Part shown: positions 12,191-24,100 of the stretch, piece after piece
Position numbering within the stretch: the first letter of the stretch is position 1
Layout: each line of letters opens with the position of its first letter
Source: Myrica gale
Lineage: Eukaryota > Streptophyta > Magnoliopsida > Fagales > Myricaceae
Direction of reading: 5' to 3'
Assembly (NCBI GenBank): GCA_963930655.1
Contig: OZ005617.1
Coordinates: 10,852,501-10,916,500 of the forward strand
Length of the DNA stretch: 64,000 nucleotides
Program-made: the position numbers and the translations under genes
The notes under the pieces: generated by a model
Told to the model about the DNA's origin: nothing
Databases searched by the model: none
What the model saw: only the letters and a program-made list of their open reading frames with translations

Positions 12191-14249
12191 TGAGAAAGAA
12201 AATCAAGTTGAAAGTTAGTTGCATATTAATGAGGAAGTAACTAGGTTGGTTGGAAAGCAACCAAACAAATTAAATGTTAGTCGAGGAAGGCTTTTACGTG
12301 AAAGGCTAGGAGGAGAAATTGGAAAGCCAAAGTGAAGTGCCATGTGATGTGTAAGAGGTGTGTAAGAAGTGTAAGAGTGATGAGACAACACATAATTGTA
12401 AAAGAGAAGAGAAAAAACAAGGGAGAAGGGAAATGTCGATGGAATGCATGAGAGGAGAGAAAGAAGGAATTCAAATGCAAGACAAGCTTTTGGAGACAAT
12501 TGATGTGAGATAAAAAGGTGAAAAGAAATAAAAGAGAGAGAGAAGACTAAGGCCTTTGCTTGGTCGGCCAACACCCCCTCATTCATCCCCTCTTCCTCTT
12601 TCTTTTGCTCTCTTGTTAATTCACTCTCTCAAGCTTTATGTCATAGCCTTAAATTGCCTTGGGAGACTCAATCTCTCACAACTCTCTTGCATTTGCCTTG
12701 ACCGAACCACTCATGCACCTCACTCTCCAATTCTTTCTCATTTGGCCGAACCCCTCATTGCTCTCAACTCTCTCCCATTTTCAAGCTCTTAGCCGAACTA
12801 TACACTCAAGATTCAAGGTTTGTTCCTTTTTCATCTTGCACCTAAACCACATTCTTCTAGCTTACCAAATCTCATTCTAAAAGCCAAGTTAAACCTCTCT
12901 TGTTGCAGACAAAAATCTCTCTTGGTGCAAAAACAATCCTTCCTTGAAAACCCTAGCCATTTGACACCATTTCTCTTCAAGCTTACCATGTTCTCTTAAC
13001 CACCATAGAACTTCCTTTTAAATCAAGCTTGGACATTTCTAAGGAGGGTGGACCGAATCTTTGAAGGAAGAAAGGATAGGAAGAGTTGGTAAAGGTTAAA
13101 GGTAAGTTTAGTTTTATTGATGATCTTGCCTTAAGCTTCACAAATACTTACTGGTAAAGCATAAGTAACCGAATGAGTTATGTGTGGATCTTGAAGTTTA
13201 GGTCGTAAAATGCCTTGATGATTGTTAGATCTTGGATGCTTAAGAACCCTAGGTTGTTTACATGCTAGATCTAACCATGGAAACCCTAGATCTAAGGTTG
13301 TATGTAAAGAAAAATGCAAATGGAGACCAATGCATGCTAAAGGAAGTTAGATCTAAGTTTTGATGTGTTGGCTTGATAAAAGTTGATTATTTTGTTTAGA
13401 TCTATGGATGTTAGTGTGTATAAAGAGTGGATCTAATGTTGATGGAATTATTTAATGAAAAGATTAAGTATATGCATGCTAGTTAGGTCACAATGTAAAG
13501 GATGTGCATGTTATGATTTTTAGCATGAAAAAGGTAACATTTTGGGGTATGGCCGAATATGAGATGTGTAGGATTTCATGTATAGTTTTGAATATGGTTA
13601 AATCTGGATATTGGCCATGACATGTGCAAGATTTATGACCCCAATGCATGGTAGATGATTATAGTAAGTATTAGATGCATGCATATTGAAGGAAACAAAA
13701 GAAACCTAATCATTTGGGTGAGAGCATGTGTGGGCCGAATGCTATGAGTATGATGTATTGTGTTGGTGCTTTGATTTATAGATCCTAGGTTGTGAAATTG
13801 TTGATTGGAGGATGGGATCACCTTTGGAGTAAAAGTGGTGATTAATTGGTGCATAAAATGGTAGTGGCCGAATGTTATAGTAATAATGAAACCCTAAGTA
13901 CAATTTATGATTTATGGATTTTCATTGTTGTGATGGATAAGGAAATTAGAGTCTAGGCTAGTTAATATAGATATTGATGAACCATGATCTTTTAATAAAA
14001 TATTATTTGGAACCCTAGATAAGATTTAATCATTTATTAATAGTTTGATATAAGGTTTTAATGGAGTACGTGTAATAAAAAGAGACTTAGGTTTAATTCT
14101 AAACCTATGAGTATTATTTAACCCTAATCGAGGCATGCACATGGATATATATTTTTATTTCAATAAAAATATTAATGATTTAATAAACTAAGTTTTGAAT
14201 AATTGTTAAGGAAAAGAATAAAATATTTTTAAATGAATTTCAGTGATAC

Positions 14250-14250
<1 letters not shown>

Positions 14251-14281
<31 letters not shown>
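14251..14281. repeat. (TA)n microsatellite
   Basis: About 15 TA units. The 3' LTR has about 7 units at the equivalent place (about 23148-23160), one of the differences between the two LTRs. Confidence 0.95.
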
Positions 14282-14288
<7 letters not shown>

Positions 14289-14376
14289 TCTTTGGTTGAT
14301 GACCGATTTCAAAATGAAATATTTAATGATTTCATTACTATTCTTAAAGTCTAAGAAATATTTGAATCGCTTGTAG

Positions 14377-15180
14377 GCGATCCCCGTGTCTGTATACACG
14401 AACAAAGAAGACCAAGAGTAAGTGGATACTGTAAGTGGACAGTAAGTATTATTTTTCAAAACTGGAATGACACACTGCATCGTTTCATGAACAAGCACAA
14501 GCATGAATTTTAAGCAAGCATGACATGACATGTGCATTGCATGAATTTTTCAAGAAGAAAGTTTATGCAATGATTTTTATGGAAAGAATATGAGAAGTTT
14601 TATGAAACGATAAGTTAAGATAAGGGGCACCGGTCGGTACCGTACCATCAAGTTGGACTCCCATACCGAAGGACAATTATGAGAAGGATGGGTGAATCCA
14701 AGAGGCTGTGCAAGCCACACTGAAGGACATTGAGAAGGTGTGGTGCCTCCAAGGGTCACGTCTAGCCACTGAAGGACATTGAGAAGGTGCGTTAGCTGAC
14801 CATATGTAAGGTCTCCAAGGGAATTCGGGGACGGTTCCGAAGGGAACGCACAACCCTGACTTCAGGGGTCAAATGGAGCGAGCCCACAAGTAAAAGATAT
14901 GAAATAATTATGAAAAGGCCAACAAGGGCACAAGTTCGAAAGAAAGGTTTTCAAGGGCCAAAGGCCGATTTCACGATCAAACATGAAAGAGATATTTCCA
15001 AGGGCCTGGGGCCGAAACTAAGCAAGAGCATATGCATAATTCATGACATGCATGTGCATCATTTATCAAGTTTCTTCCTTTCATGATTAAGCGGGCATAA
15101 GTCAAGAGCATGATTTAAGTTTTATGTCTTTCCCTTACTGAGTCTTTTTGACTCACGTTTTTAAAATTGTGTCATTCCAG
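14377..15180 (+). other. Structured LTR module, C 5' copy (micro-exon plus predicted intron)
   Basis: A TTGTAG acceptor-like site ends at 14376. A 41-nt candidate exon (14377-14417) precedes GTAAGT at 14418. Complementary arms are CTGGAATGACAC (14462-14473) and GTGTCATTCCAG (15169-15180). Hairpins between them: CCCAT 14660-14664 with ATGGG 14688-14692 (plus TTGGA 14653-14657 with TCCAA 14697-14701); CCACAC 14715-14720 with GTGTGG 14738-14743 (plus AGGC 14703-14706 with GCCT 14745-14748); GGTCA 14754-14758 with TGACC 14797-14801; GTTCC 14834-14838 with GGAAC 14843-14847; CCCTGA 14854-14859 with TCAGGG 14862-14867. A GAGTC/GACTC hairpin lies at about 15140-15154. All pairings were read by eye. 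Confidence 0.6.
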
Positions 15181-15480
15181 ATGTATCAGGTGAAGAGAGT
15201 CAGGAGGACTACCTGACCTAGAAGCCCGAGATATTATATTTCACATTTTGTTGATAGTGGCATGAGCGTCACTAATTGGGTTCTAATGTGTTAAATATAT
15301 GTTTTGTATGAACTTAATGAGAACCCTGATTATGTAAGAATTAGCTCGAACCCCTCGCGATCCTGTACGTTTCCGCCGTAATCAAGTAAAAATATAAGTA
15401 AGAACGCTGGAGTCATCCGGGGGATAGCTCGCGGCTGTCACGGTCCCTGCGGGATGCCGTTCGGGGCGTGACAGTTAAGT

Positions 15481-15491
15481 TGGTATCAGAG
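15481..15491 (+). other. Primer-binding site (tRNA-iMet type)
   Basis: TGGTATCAGAG begins eight bases after the 5' LTR end. It matches the primer site complementary to the 3' end of initiator methionine tRNA used by many Ty3/gypsy elements. Confidence 0.9.
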
Positions 15492-15635
15492 GATCGGAGG
15501 GTAGAGTTGTAAAACATAGGGAACGAAGTAGAACCCTAAACCCTAAAGCATGAGATAACACGTTTAGGGTTAGTTACGATGAGAATTTCTGAGGTTGAGG
15601 TTGTTCTAAGCTGAACGATAACCTTGAAGTGCAGG

Positions 15636-17738
15636 ATGGCACCTAGGAGACGAACAAGAAGTCAAGAGTCCGAGGCTCCCGGAGTTACCACCGAGGATGT
15701 GTTAAGGCACATGGCTCAGCTAGTGGCCGAGCACGTGCAACCGGGTGCCCATGCTGAAGGGGCCCGAGGACGCCCTGAGGGGTGTACGTTCGACCAGTTC
15801 AATCGCCAGCACCCGCCAGTGTACAATGGCAAGGGAGATGCCATAGTAGCAGAAAATTGGCTGGTAGAGATAAAAGAACTACTTGAGGTCTTGGGGTGTA
15901 CCGAGGCCCAGAAGTTAAGCTATGCTACCTTCAAGCTGCAAGGGGATGCCAGAAGGTGGTGGCAGTCCGAGAAAGTGTTGCTGGGTCAGGAACTGGGAGA
16001 GCAGCCCATAACCTGGGAGAGGTTCCAGCAAGAATTTCTAGATCGTTATTTCCCACGAACGACTCGGGAAGCGAAGGCAAGGGAATTCGCTACCCTAACC
16101 CAAGGAGCCATGACGGTGGAGCAGTACGCAGGCCGGTTCATGGATCTGGTACGGTTTGCCCCGTACTTGGTGCCAGATGAGGAAAGGAAGGCCCGAAAGT
16201 TTGAAGAAGGGCTACACCCACGAGTCTATGACAGGGTGTATAGCCATAATCTTAAAACCCTGGCAGAGGTGATTGAACGGGCAGTGATAGTGGAGAGAGG
16301 ACTGCAGAGGATAACAGTCTATCATGACCAGCAAAAGAGGAAGGCTCCTTCCAACCCAACCATTCCGCAGATGCCCTGGAAGAAAAGTAGGCCAGAGCCG
16401 TCACAGAGGCAGCCTCAGAGGCCGAACCCGAGGCCGAACCAGAGGCCTGGTGGAGCTCAGAATGCCGGAGGAAATCAATTTCCTCTGTGCAACAAGAGAC
16501 ACCCAGGGGAGTGCAGGCAGGGCTTATGTTTTAAGTGTGGGAAGCCTGGTCACTTCGCCAAAGACTGTAAGAGTGCAGGCAGCTCAAACCAAGCACCCCG
16601 ACCCCCACAGCAGAACAATGCAAGGAGGCAAGGAGGCCCAACACAGGCGAGGTTATATGCAATGACTTCGGAGGACGCGGAGAACCAAAACCGAGTGGTG
16701 GCAGGTAAGTTGCCTTTGCCCCAGGGGGAAGCCCTAGTTCTGTTTGATTCAGGGGCCACGCATTCATTCATTGCATCAGCATATTGCAAGACACATGCCT
16801 TAAATAGTGAGTTGTTGGATTGTGATGTCCTTGTGTCAACGCGCGCTGGGGGAAGAGTCGAATGTAGCCGGATGGTGAAAGACTATCCGATAGAAGTAGA
16901 AGAACAAGTCATGTTGGCTGATTTGATAGTTATGGAGATGGGAGGATTTGATATCATCCTAGGTATGGATTGGTTGTCGAAGCATGGTGCCAATATTCGG
17001 TGCTATGAGAAGAAGGTCTTGTTCCAAAAGGAGGGGAGACCGGATTGTTGTTTCACTGGTATGAGGAAGATGGAACAAAGGCCAGCAATTGTCTCGGCCC
17101 TGCAAGCTAAGAGATTGTTCCAAGGAGGGCACGAGGGAATTCTAATATGGGCAAGTGATACGCGAAGTGATACGCAGAACGAGGTCTCTGCGTTTGATCA
17201 AACCTCAATAGTGACTGAGTTTCCGGATGTATTCCCAGAAGACTTACCGGGGTTACCGCCGGATAGGGAGGTGGAGTTCGGAATTGAACTGGAAGCTGGG
17301 ACAGTCCCAATTTCCAAGGTACCGTATCGAATGGCTCCGGCAGAGCTAAAGGAGCTGAAGGTTCAATTGGAGGATCTCTTGGAGAAGGGATTTATAAGGC
17401 CGAGTGTGTCGCCTTGGGGAGCACCGATCCTGTTTGTGAAAAAGAAGGACAGGAGTCTCCGGATGTGCATTGATTATAGGGAGTTGAATAAGGTGACCGT
17501 GAAGAATAGGTACCCGCTACCTCGCATTGACGATTTGTTCGATCAATTGCAGGGGGCACAAATATTTTCAAGAATTGATTTGAGGTCGGGTTACCACCAG
17601 TTGAAGGTTAAGGAGGGAGATATATCTAAGACGGCCTTTCGAACCCGATATGGTCACTATGAATTTTTGGTGATGCCATTTGGATTAACTAATGCCCCGG
17701 CCGCATTCATGGACTTGATGAATCGAGTGTTCAGATAA
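15636..17738 (+). CDS. Element C Gag, protease and N-terminal reverse transcriptase
   Basis: The start is the ATG at 15636 ([10 protein letters not shown]), preceded by the LTR and an untranslated leader. Gag is a retrotransposon gag domain ([33 protein letters not shown]) followed by a basic Pro/Arg-rich region and a CX2CX4HX4C knuckle, [14 protein letters not shown], at 16527-16568. The retropepsin-like protease has [10 protein letters not shown] with its aspartate at 16746. RT begins after [18 protein letters not shown] and shows [22 protein letters not shown], the first catalytic aspartate in [11 protein letters not shown] (17577) and [12 protein letters not shown]. The frame ends early at TAA 17736-17738, with a second in-frame TAA at 17748-17750, just before the catalytic FIDD. 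Gag and protease are intact; RT is cut. Confidence 0.95.
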   Translation: MAPRRRTRSQESEAPGVTTEDVLRHMAQLVAEHVQPGAHAEGARGRPEGCTFDQFNRQHPPVYNGKGDAIVAENWLVEIKELLEVLGCTEAQKLSYATFKLQGDARRWWQSEKVLLGQELGEQPITWERFQQEFLDRYFPRTTREAKAREFATLTQGAMTVEQYAGRFMDLVRFAPYLVPDEERKARKFEEGLHPRVYDRVYSHNLKTLAEVIERAVIVERGLQRITVYHDQQKRKAPSNPTIPQMPWKKSRPEPSQRQPQRPNPRPNQRPGGAQNAGGNQFPLCNKRHPGECRQGLCFKCGKPGHFAKDCKSAGSSNQAPRPPQQNNARRQGGPTQARLYAMTSEDAENQNRVVAGKLPLPQGEALVLFDSGATHSFIASAYCKTHALNSELLDCDVLVSTRAGGRVECSRMVKDYPIEVEEQVMLADLIVMEMGGFDIILGMDWLSKHGANIRCYEKKVLFQKEGRPDCCFTGMRKMEQRPAIVSALQAKRLFQGGHEGILIWASDTRSDTQNEVSAFDQTSIVTEFPDVFPEDLPGLPPDREVEFGIELEAGTVPISKVPYRMAPAELKELKVQLEDLLEKGFIRPSVSPWGAPILFVKKKDRSLRMCIDYRELNKVTVKNRYPLPRIDDLFDQLQGAQIFSRIDLRSGYHQLKVKEGDISKTAFRTRYGHYEFLVMPFGLTNAPAAFMDLMNRVFR

Positions 17739-17750
17739 TTCCTAGATTAA

Positions 17751-18695
17751 TTCGTGGTGGTGTTCATAGACGATATTCTAATTTATTCTCGGAACCAGGA
17801 GGAGCATGAGGAGCATCTCAGGATTGTTTTGCAGATCCTAAGGGAGAAGAAGTTATATGCTAAATTCTCCAAGTGCGAGTTTTGGTTGCAGCAAGTCCGA
17901 TTTTTAGGGCATGTAGTGTCGGGAGAAGGGATTGCTGTAGATCCCGGAAATGTTGATGTGGTTTTCAAATGGCCTAGACCTACAAATGTTAAGGAGATAA
18001 GAAGTTTCCTGGGATTAGCAGGGTATTACCGAAGGTTTATCAAGGAATTTTCAAAGATAGCTATGCCGATGACCTCGTTGACCAAGAAGAACGTTAAGTT
18101 CGATTGGACAGACGAGTGTGAGCAAAGTTTCCAGACATTAAAGGCTCATCTAGTTACTGCCTCGGTGTTAGCATTGCCCTCGGAACATGGGGAGTACGAG
18201 ATCTATACGGACGCCTCAAAGCACGGTCTTGGGTGTGTATTGATGCAAGATAGGAGGGTCATAGCCTATGCATCGAGGCAACTGAGGCCCCACGAGGTGA
18301 ATTACCCCGCTCACGACTTGGAGTTGGCTGCAGTCGTGCATGCTCTAAAAATATGGAGGCATTATCTCTATGGGGTTAAATGCGAGATATTCACGGACCA
18401 TAAGAGCCTCAAATACTTCAACACTCAGAAGGAGCTAAATATGAGGCAACGGCGCTGGTTGGAGTTGATAAAGGACTATGATTGCACCATTAGCTACCAT
18501 CTTGGGAAAGCTAACATGGTGACTGATGCTTTAAGCCGAAAGTCGGCTGAAACGAGTGCCGTGGAGGTAATGGCTAAGGAGATCATGGAGGACCTAAAAA
18601 GAGAGGAGATCACGCTTGTATTGGCCGACCGGTATGTTTCCATCGCAGGGCTGTCATTGCAACCATCGCTGGAGGAGCGAATCTGCGAGGCCTAG
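17751..18695 (+). pseudogene. Element C pol: RT C-terminus and RNase H
   Basis: This continues the same frame after the two stops. It opens with [12 protein letters not shown], whose aspartate pair (17769-17774) is the RT active site, then [11 protein letters not shown] and [16 protein letters not shown]. The RNase H domain follows, with the expected acidic residues at about 18210 (IYTDASK), 18321 ([12 protein letters not shown]), 18396 (FTDHKSL) and 18525 (MVTDALSRK). The frame ends in a third premature stop, TAG 18693-18695, in the linker before integrase. Coding resemblance continues past that stop until a 2-bp deletion near 18798. Confidence 0.93.
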
Positions 18696-18798
18696 AAGAG
18701 CGATACGGTGATAGTAGGGATTAGGGAAAGGATTGAGAAGAATAATGATCCCGATTTTGAGGATAGGGATGGAGTGCTAAGGTACCGTAATAGAATGT

Positions 18799-20124
18799 GT
18801 CCCTGGTGATGGGGGAATCAAGGAGTTGATTTTGGCAGAGGCGCATACTACGCCCTATACCATCCACCCTGGAGGGACGAAGATGTATCAGGACATCAAG
18901 AAAATTTACTGGTGGCCGAACATGAAGAGAGAGACTGCGGAGTATGTCGCTCGATGTCTGACTTGTCAGAGAGTGAAACCAGAACACCAGAGGCCAGCAG
19001 GAACATTGAAGCCTCTGGAGATCCCTGAATGGAAGTGGGAAGGAATAGCCATGGATTTCGTAGTAGGGCTACCAAGAACGTCAGCTGGCTACGATGCGAT
19101 ATGGGTAGTGGTGGACCGATTGACCAAGTCAGCCCACTTTCTGCCCATCAGGGTGAAGTATACCCCGGAAAGGCTAGATGAAGTTTATCTCCAAGAAATT
19201 GTGAGGCTCCATGGCATACCAAAGAGCATAGTGTCGGATAGGGATCCGAGATTTACGTCGAGGTTTTGGAAAAGATTGCAGGAGTCCCTAGGCACTAAGT
19301 TGAATTTTAGCACTGCTTTCCACCCACAGACGGATGGCCAATCTGAGCGGACTATTCAAATTTTGGAAGACATGCTCCGAGCGTGTATCATTGACTTCAA
19401 GGGTAGCTGGGCTCAATATTTGCCCCTAGCAGAGTTCGCATACAACAACAGTTTCCAATCAAGTATTGGCATGGCACCGTATGAAGCTTTGTATGGACGG
19501 AGGTGTAGGTCGCCATTATATTGGGATGAAGTAGGAGAAGGGAGACTGTTGGGGCCGGAAATGATTTTGCAGACGAAAGAGAAGATTCGGTTGATCAAAG
19601 AAATACTTATTACGGCCCAAAGTCGGCAAAAGAGTTATGCGGACAATCGAAGAAGAGAGTTGGCCTTTGAGGAAGGAAGTAAAGTGTTTTTAAATATTTC
19701 TCCAACAAAGGGGGTAGCACGATTCGGGAAGAAGGGGAAGCTTCAACCCCGATTTATAGGACCTTTCGAGATCCTGGAGCGTGTTGGACCAATGGCGTAT
19801 AGGCTGGCCTTACCGCCATCAATTGCGGGAGTACATGATGTGTTCCACGTATCGCTCCTACGCAAATACGTGTCCGACCCTACGCATGTGTTAGAATATG
19901 AGCCTTTACAGATTAAGGAAAACCTTACCTATGTGGAGGAGCCAGTAAGGATCATCGATAGAAAAGAGCAACAATTACGGACCAAGGTGATACCGCTTGT
20001 GAAGGTTCTATGGAAGAATCATGGGGTAGAGGAGGCGTCTTGGGAGTTGGAAAGCGATATGTACGAGAAGTACCCCCAGTTAAAAGGAGAATTGGATCCG
20101 AATATTTATGTCCTTCCCTATTGA
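18799..20124 (+). pseudogene. Element C pol: integrase and chromodomain
   Basis: This piece is in another frame after an apparent 2-bp deletion near 18798-18801. It carries an HHCC zinc-binding region (H near 18844 and 18865, C near 18955 and 18964), then the integrase core: D in AMDFVVGLP (19054), D in IVSDRDPRFTS (19237) and E in DGQSERTIQ (19345). That is a D,D(35)E arrangement. A GPF-type module (FIGPFEILERVGPMAYRL) follows near 19750, then a C-terminal chromodomain-like region (YVEEPVRIID, VLWKNHGVEEASWE) to the stop at 20122-20124. Chromodomains steer integration towards particular chromatin and mark the chromovirus lineage; the sequence looks like the Tekay/Del branch. The domain itself is uninterrupted. 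Confidence 0.95.
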
Positions 20125-20264
20125 TTGAATGTTTGACTTGTATGAGTATTTTTTTTTTGTTTGATAATTGTGCTTGACTTCCTTACATGAAGAATGCTAA
20201 TTCTTTGAGATACATGATGATGTTTTGTATATATACATGACTGACCGTTGCATTATGTTGTCAG

Positions 20265-21128
20265 ATGCCGCCGAGTAGTCGACCCCCTCGTTCCCAGCAT
20301 TCGGGTACACCTTCTCAGAGAAGGATGACAGCACCCGAGTATCGCAGCCTGTTCAGGGTTAATCATAGAACCCAAGGTTCGACGAGACAGTCGGGAAGCC
20401 ATGAGGCTCCGACTCACGCATCGCATGAGACAGATAGAGGGGACCCGCGAAGAGCGTACCAAACCCATGTGTCGTATTGGCAGCAAGGTATGGCGGGGAC
20501 GTACCAGCCCCCGCCACCCCCGGCACCTGACCAACCTGGACCTTCCAGGTGGGGTCAACCCTTATCTCCAGATTGTTCTGGATATCTGGAGGGTATTTAT
20601 TGGCCAGAATCGCCAATAAATGCCATCCCCTTAAGGACCATGTTACCCGAAAACTTTGAGGAAGATCCGGAAGAGGATCCGGAAGAGGACCCAGAGGAGG
20701 ATCCGGAAGAGGATCCAGGGGAGGATCAGGAAGAAGACCCAATGGAACAACATCCGATACCTAGTGAGACTAGAGAACGATCCCGAGAAGAACCTAGGCG
20801 TAATAACTCGAGACGTGAGTGTACACTTAGGCGATGTAACGAGAGAAGACATCATCGAAGAGTTAGGGCTCAAGACGCTGGATCGGAGACCCACTTTTCG
20901 TCACAAGAAGTAGAGTCTAGACCTAGGTTTCATGGACCACCCGAGAACGTCATCCATGACCCTAGTCTAGATGAACCAAGCCATGGAATCAGATCGCAAT
21001 CTTGGACGAGGAGTAATTCCCCAGATCACGTTTACCAGGGAGAGATTAGTAGTGGGACAAGCACTAATGTTCGTCCCAACCCCCATTGTCCTACACCTAC
21101 GCAATCAGGACAAAATTTCTGGTGGTAA
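20265..21128 (+). CDS. Extra ORF downstream of pol in element C (unknown function)
   Basis: A 287-codon frame from a true ATG to TAA, between pol and the polypurine tract on the same strand. The product is Pro/Arg/Ser/Glu-rich, probably disordered, with an acidic EEDP repeat in the middle and a basic stretch after it (RRCNERRHHRRVRA). I recognise no domain and no membrane segment. The bases before the ATG (TTATGTTGTCAG) resemble a splice acceptor, so expression from a spliced RNA is possible. Element D goes straight from its chromodomain remnant to the polypurine tract and lacks this block, so it is an acquisition in C or a loss in D. The +1 frame also has protein-like stretches (about 20760-20910 and 20971-21128) but is broken by stops, so which frame was functional is uncertain. 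Confidence 0.5.
   Translation: MPPSSRPPRSQHSGTPSQRRMTAPEYRSLFRVNHRTQGSTRQSGSHEAPTHASHETDRGDPRRAYQTHVSYWQQGMAGTYQPPPPPAPDQPGPSRWGQPLSPDCSGYLEGIYWPESPINAIPLRTMLPENFEEDPEEDPEEDPEEDPEEDPGEDQEEDPMEQHPIPSETRERSREEPRRNNSRRECTLRRCNERRHHRRVRAQDAGSETHFSSQEVESRPRFHGPPENVIHDPSLDEPSHGIRSQSWTRSNSPDHVYQGEISSGTSTNVRPNPHCPTPTQSGQNFWW
20658..20741 (+). repeat. 12-bp minisatellite coding for EEDP units
   Basis: Seven 12-bp units in frame with the extra ORF, encoding EEDP five times, then GEDQ and EEDP. Unit drift is mostly at third positions. Confidence 0.9.
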
Positions 21129-21155
21129 AAGAAATTCCGAGTTCGGAATTTTTAT

Positions 21156-21168
21156 AAGGAGGGGAGAA
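21156..21168 (+). other. Polypurine tract of element C
   Basis: AAGGAGGGGAGAA directly precedes the 3' LTR and is the plus-strand priming site. Just upstream, AAATTCCGA and TCGGAATTT form a perfect 9-bp inverted repeat with a 2-nt loop. Confidence 0.92.
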
Positions 21169-24100
21169 TGTGAGACCCCGATTTTCTCCTACGTAATTTC
21201 TTATGTATTATCTTTTATTTTCCAATGTAATAGCTTTTATTTCTTCATGGGGCTATGTTTTTGGCCAATGTATGGCCTAATCCTTATGTTATGGAATTTC
21301 GATTAAAATGGGATTTTATTTCATAAAATCTCTTTAAATAATTTTAATGCCATTTTATGCAAGTATAAATTATATTTATTTTAGGAGCCGAAATTTCAAG
21401 TAAGTTTCTCTCTTACAAATTTATATTTTCATTTACTTAACATGATTAATGGACCATAGAATTTGAATTATGATTTAATAATTTTCTTGTATAAGCCGAA
21501 ATTTATTAATAGATTAAATGATGAAATTCTTTTGAATACATGGATCGAATATTTTATATCTTTCATATGTGACATGTATTATTATCATGTGGCCTATATT
21601 ATTAATAGAATTTCCATTTGAATATTCAATGATAAGCTATGTATTTATGTGATAAGTCTAAGAGATGATTTATTGATAAGCACACTTGCTTATCATAGTG
21701 ATAAGCAAGCATGATAGGTTAGGAAACTTTTAGGGTAATAAGACCTTGTGATTATTGTAGAGATAGGTTAGGGCCATTATCACATGATAAGATATCATGC
21801 TTATGAGGTGATAAGCTATTAGAATGGATTAGATAAGCAAGAGAGCTTATGAAGTGATAAGTTAGGTGAGAAAGAAAACCAAGTTGAAAGTTAGTTGCAT
21901 ATTAATGAGGAAGTAACTAGGTTGGTTGGAAAGCAACCAAACAAATTAAATGTTAGTCAAGGAAGGCTTTTACGTGAAAGGCTAGGAGGAGAAATTGGAA
22001 AGCCAAAGTGAAGTGCCATGTGATGTGTAAGAGGTGTGTAAGAAGTGTAAGAGTGATGAGACAACACATAATTGTAAAAGAGAAGAGAAAAAACAAGGGA
22101 GAAGGGAAATGTCGATGGAATGCGTGAGAGGAGAGAAAGAAGGAATTCAAATGCAAGACAAGCTTTTGGAGACAATTGATGTGAGATAAAAAGGTGAAAA
22201 GAAATAAAAGAGAGAGAGAAGACTAAGGCCTTTGCTTGGTTGGCCAACACCCCCCCATTCATCCCCTCTTCCTCTTTCTTTTGCTCTCTTGTCAATTCAC
22301 TCTCTCAAGCTTTATGTCATAGCCTTAAATTGCCTTGGGAGACTCAATCTCTCACAACTCTCTTGCATTTGCCTTGACCGAACCACTCATGCACCTCACT
22401 CTCCAATTCTTTCTCATTTGGCCGAACCCCTCATTGCTCTCAACTCTCTCCCATTTTCAAGCTCTTAGCCGAACTATACACTCAAGATTCAAGGTTTGTT
22501 CCTTTTTCATCTTGCACCTAAACCACATTCTTCTAGCTTACCAAATCTCATTCTAAAAGCCAAGTTAAACCTCTCTTGTTGTAGACAAAAATCTCTCTTG
22601 GTGCAAACACAATCCTTCCTTTAAAACCCTAGCCATTTGACACCATTTCTCTTCAAGCTTACCATGTTCTCTTAACCACCATAGAACTTCCTTTTAAATC
22701 AAGCTTGGACATTTCTAAGGAGGGTGGACCGAATCTTTGAAGGAAGAAAGGAAAGGAAGAGTTGGTAAAGGTTAAAGGTAAGTTTAGTTTTATTGATGAT
22801 CTTGCCTTAAGCTTCACAAATACTTACTGGTAAAGCATAAGTAACCGAATGAGTTATGCGTGGATCTTGAAGTTTAGGTCGTAAAATGCCTTGATGATTG
22901 TTAGATCTTGGATGCTTAAGAACCCTAGGTTGTTTAATAGTTGGATATAAGTTTTTAATGGAGTACGTGTAATAAAAAGAGACTTAGGTTTAATTCTAAA
23001 CCTATGAGTATTATTTAACCCTAATCGAGGCATGCACAAGGATATATATTTTTATTTCAATAAAAATATTAATGATTTAATAAACTAAGTTTTGAATAAT
23101 TGTTAAGGAAAAGAATAAAATATTTTTAAATGAATTTCAGTGATACGTATATATATATATACATATATCTTTGGTTGATGACCGATTTCAAAATGAAATA
23201 TTTAATGATTTCATTACTATTCTTAAAGTCTAAGAAATATTTGAATCGCTTGTAGGCGATCCCCGTGTCTGTATACACGAACAAAGAAGACCAAGAGTAA
23301 GTGGATACTATAAGTGGACAGTAAGTATTATTTTTCAAAACTGGAATGACACACTGCATCGTTTCATGAACAAGCACAAGCATGAATTTTAAGCAAGCAT
23401 GACATGACATGTGCATTGCATGAATTTTTCAAGAAGAAAGTTTATGCAATGATTTTTATGGAAAGAATATGAGAAGTTTTATGAAACGATAAGTTAAGAT
23501 AAGGGGCACCGGTCGGTACCGTACCATCAAGTTGGACTCCCATACCGAAGGACAATTATGAGAAGGATGGGTGAATCCAAGAGGCTGTGCAAGCCACACT
23601 GAAGGACATTGAGAAGGTGTGGTGCCTCCAAGGGTCACGTCTAGCCACTGAAGGACATTGAGAAGGTGCGTTAGCTGACCATATGTAAGGTCTCCAAGGG
23701 AATTCGGGGACGGTTCCGAAGGGAACGCACAACCCTGACTTCAGGGGTCAAATGGAGCGAGCCCACAAGTAAAAGATATGAAATAATTATGAAAAGGCCA
23801 ACAAGTTTCTTCCTTTCATGATTAAGCGGGCATAAGTCAAGAGCATGATTTAAGTTTTATGTCTTTCCCTTACTGAGTCTTTTTGACTCACGTTTTTAAA
23901 ATTGTGTCATTCCAGATGTATCAGGTGAAGAGAGTCAGGAGGACTACCTGACCTAGAAGCCCGAGATATTATATTTCACATTTTGTTGATAGTGGCATGA
24001 GCGTCACTAATTGGGTTCTAATGTGTTAAATATATGTTTTGTATGAACTTAATGAGAACCCTGATTATGTAAGAATTAGCTCGAACCCCTCGCGATCCTG

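Larger units (their letters stand above)
11492..15473 (+). repeat. 5' LTR of element C (3,982 bp)
   Basis: It runs from TGTGAGACCCC to GGGGCGTGACA. Compared with the 3' LTR it retains a segment of about 0.8 kb (about 13258-14040) and one of about 0.14 kb (about 14929-15066) that the 3' copy has lost, plus a longer TA repeat. Inside are a GATAAG cluster, a purine-rich stretch, a splice-donor-like AAAG|GTAAGT at 13101/13102, and the structured module described separately. Confidence 0.95.

Noticed and set aside
14229-14537. 102-codon minus-strand frame with a Tyr-Ile repeat
   Set aside because: It is produced by the TA microsatellite and lies within the LTR; no domain.
20656-20913. Alternative +1 frame of the extra ORF as the main product
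   Set aside because: It lacks a clear start and is interrupted by stops; kept only as a caveat.
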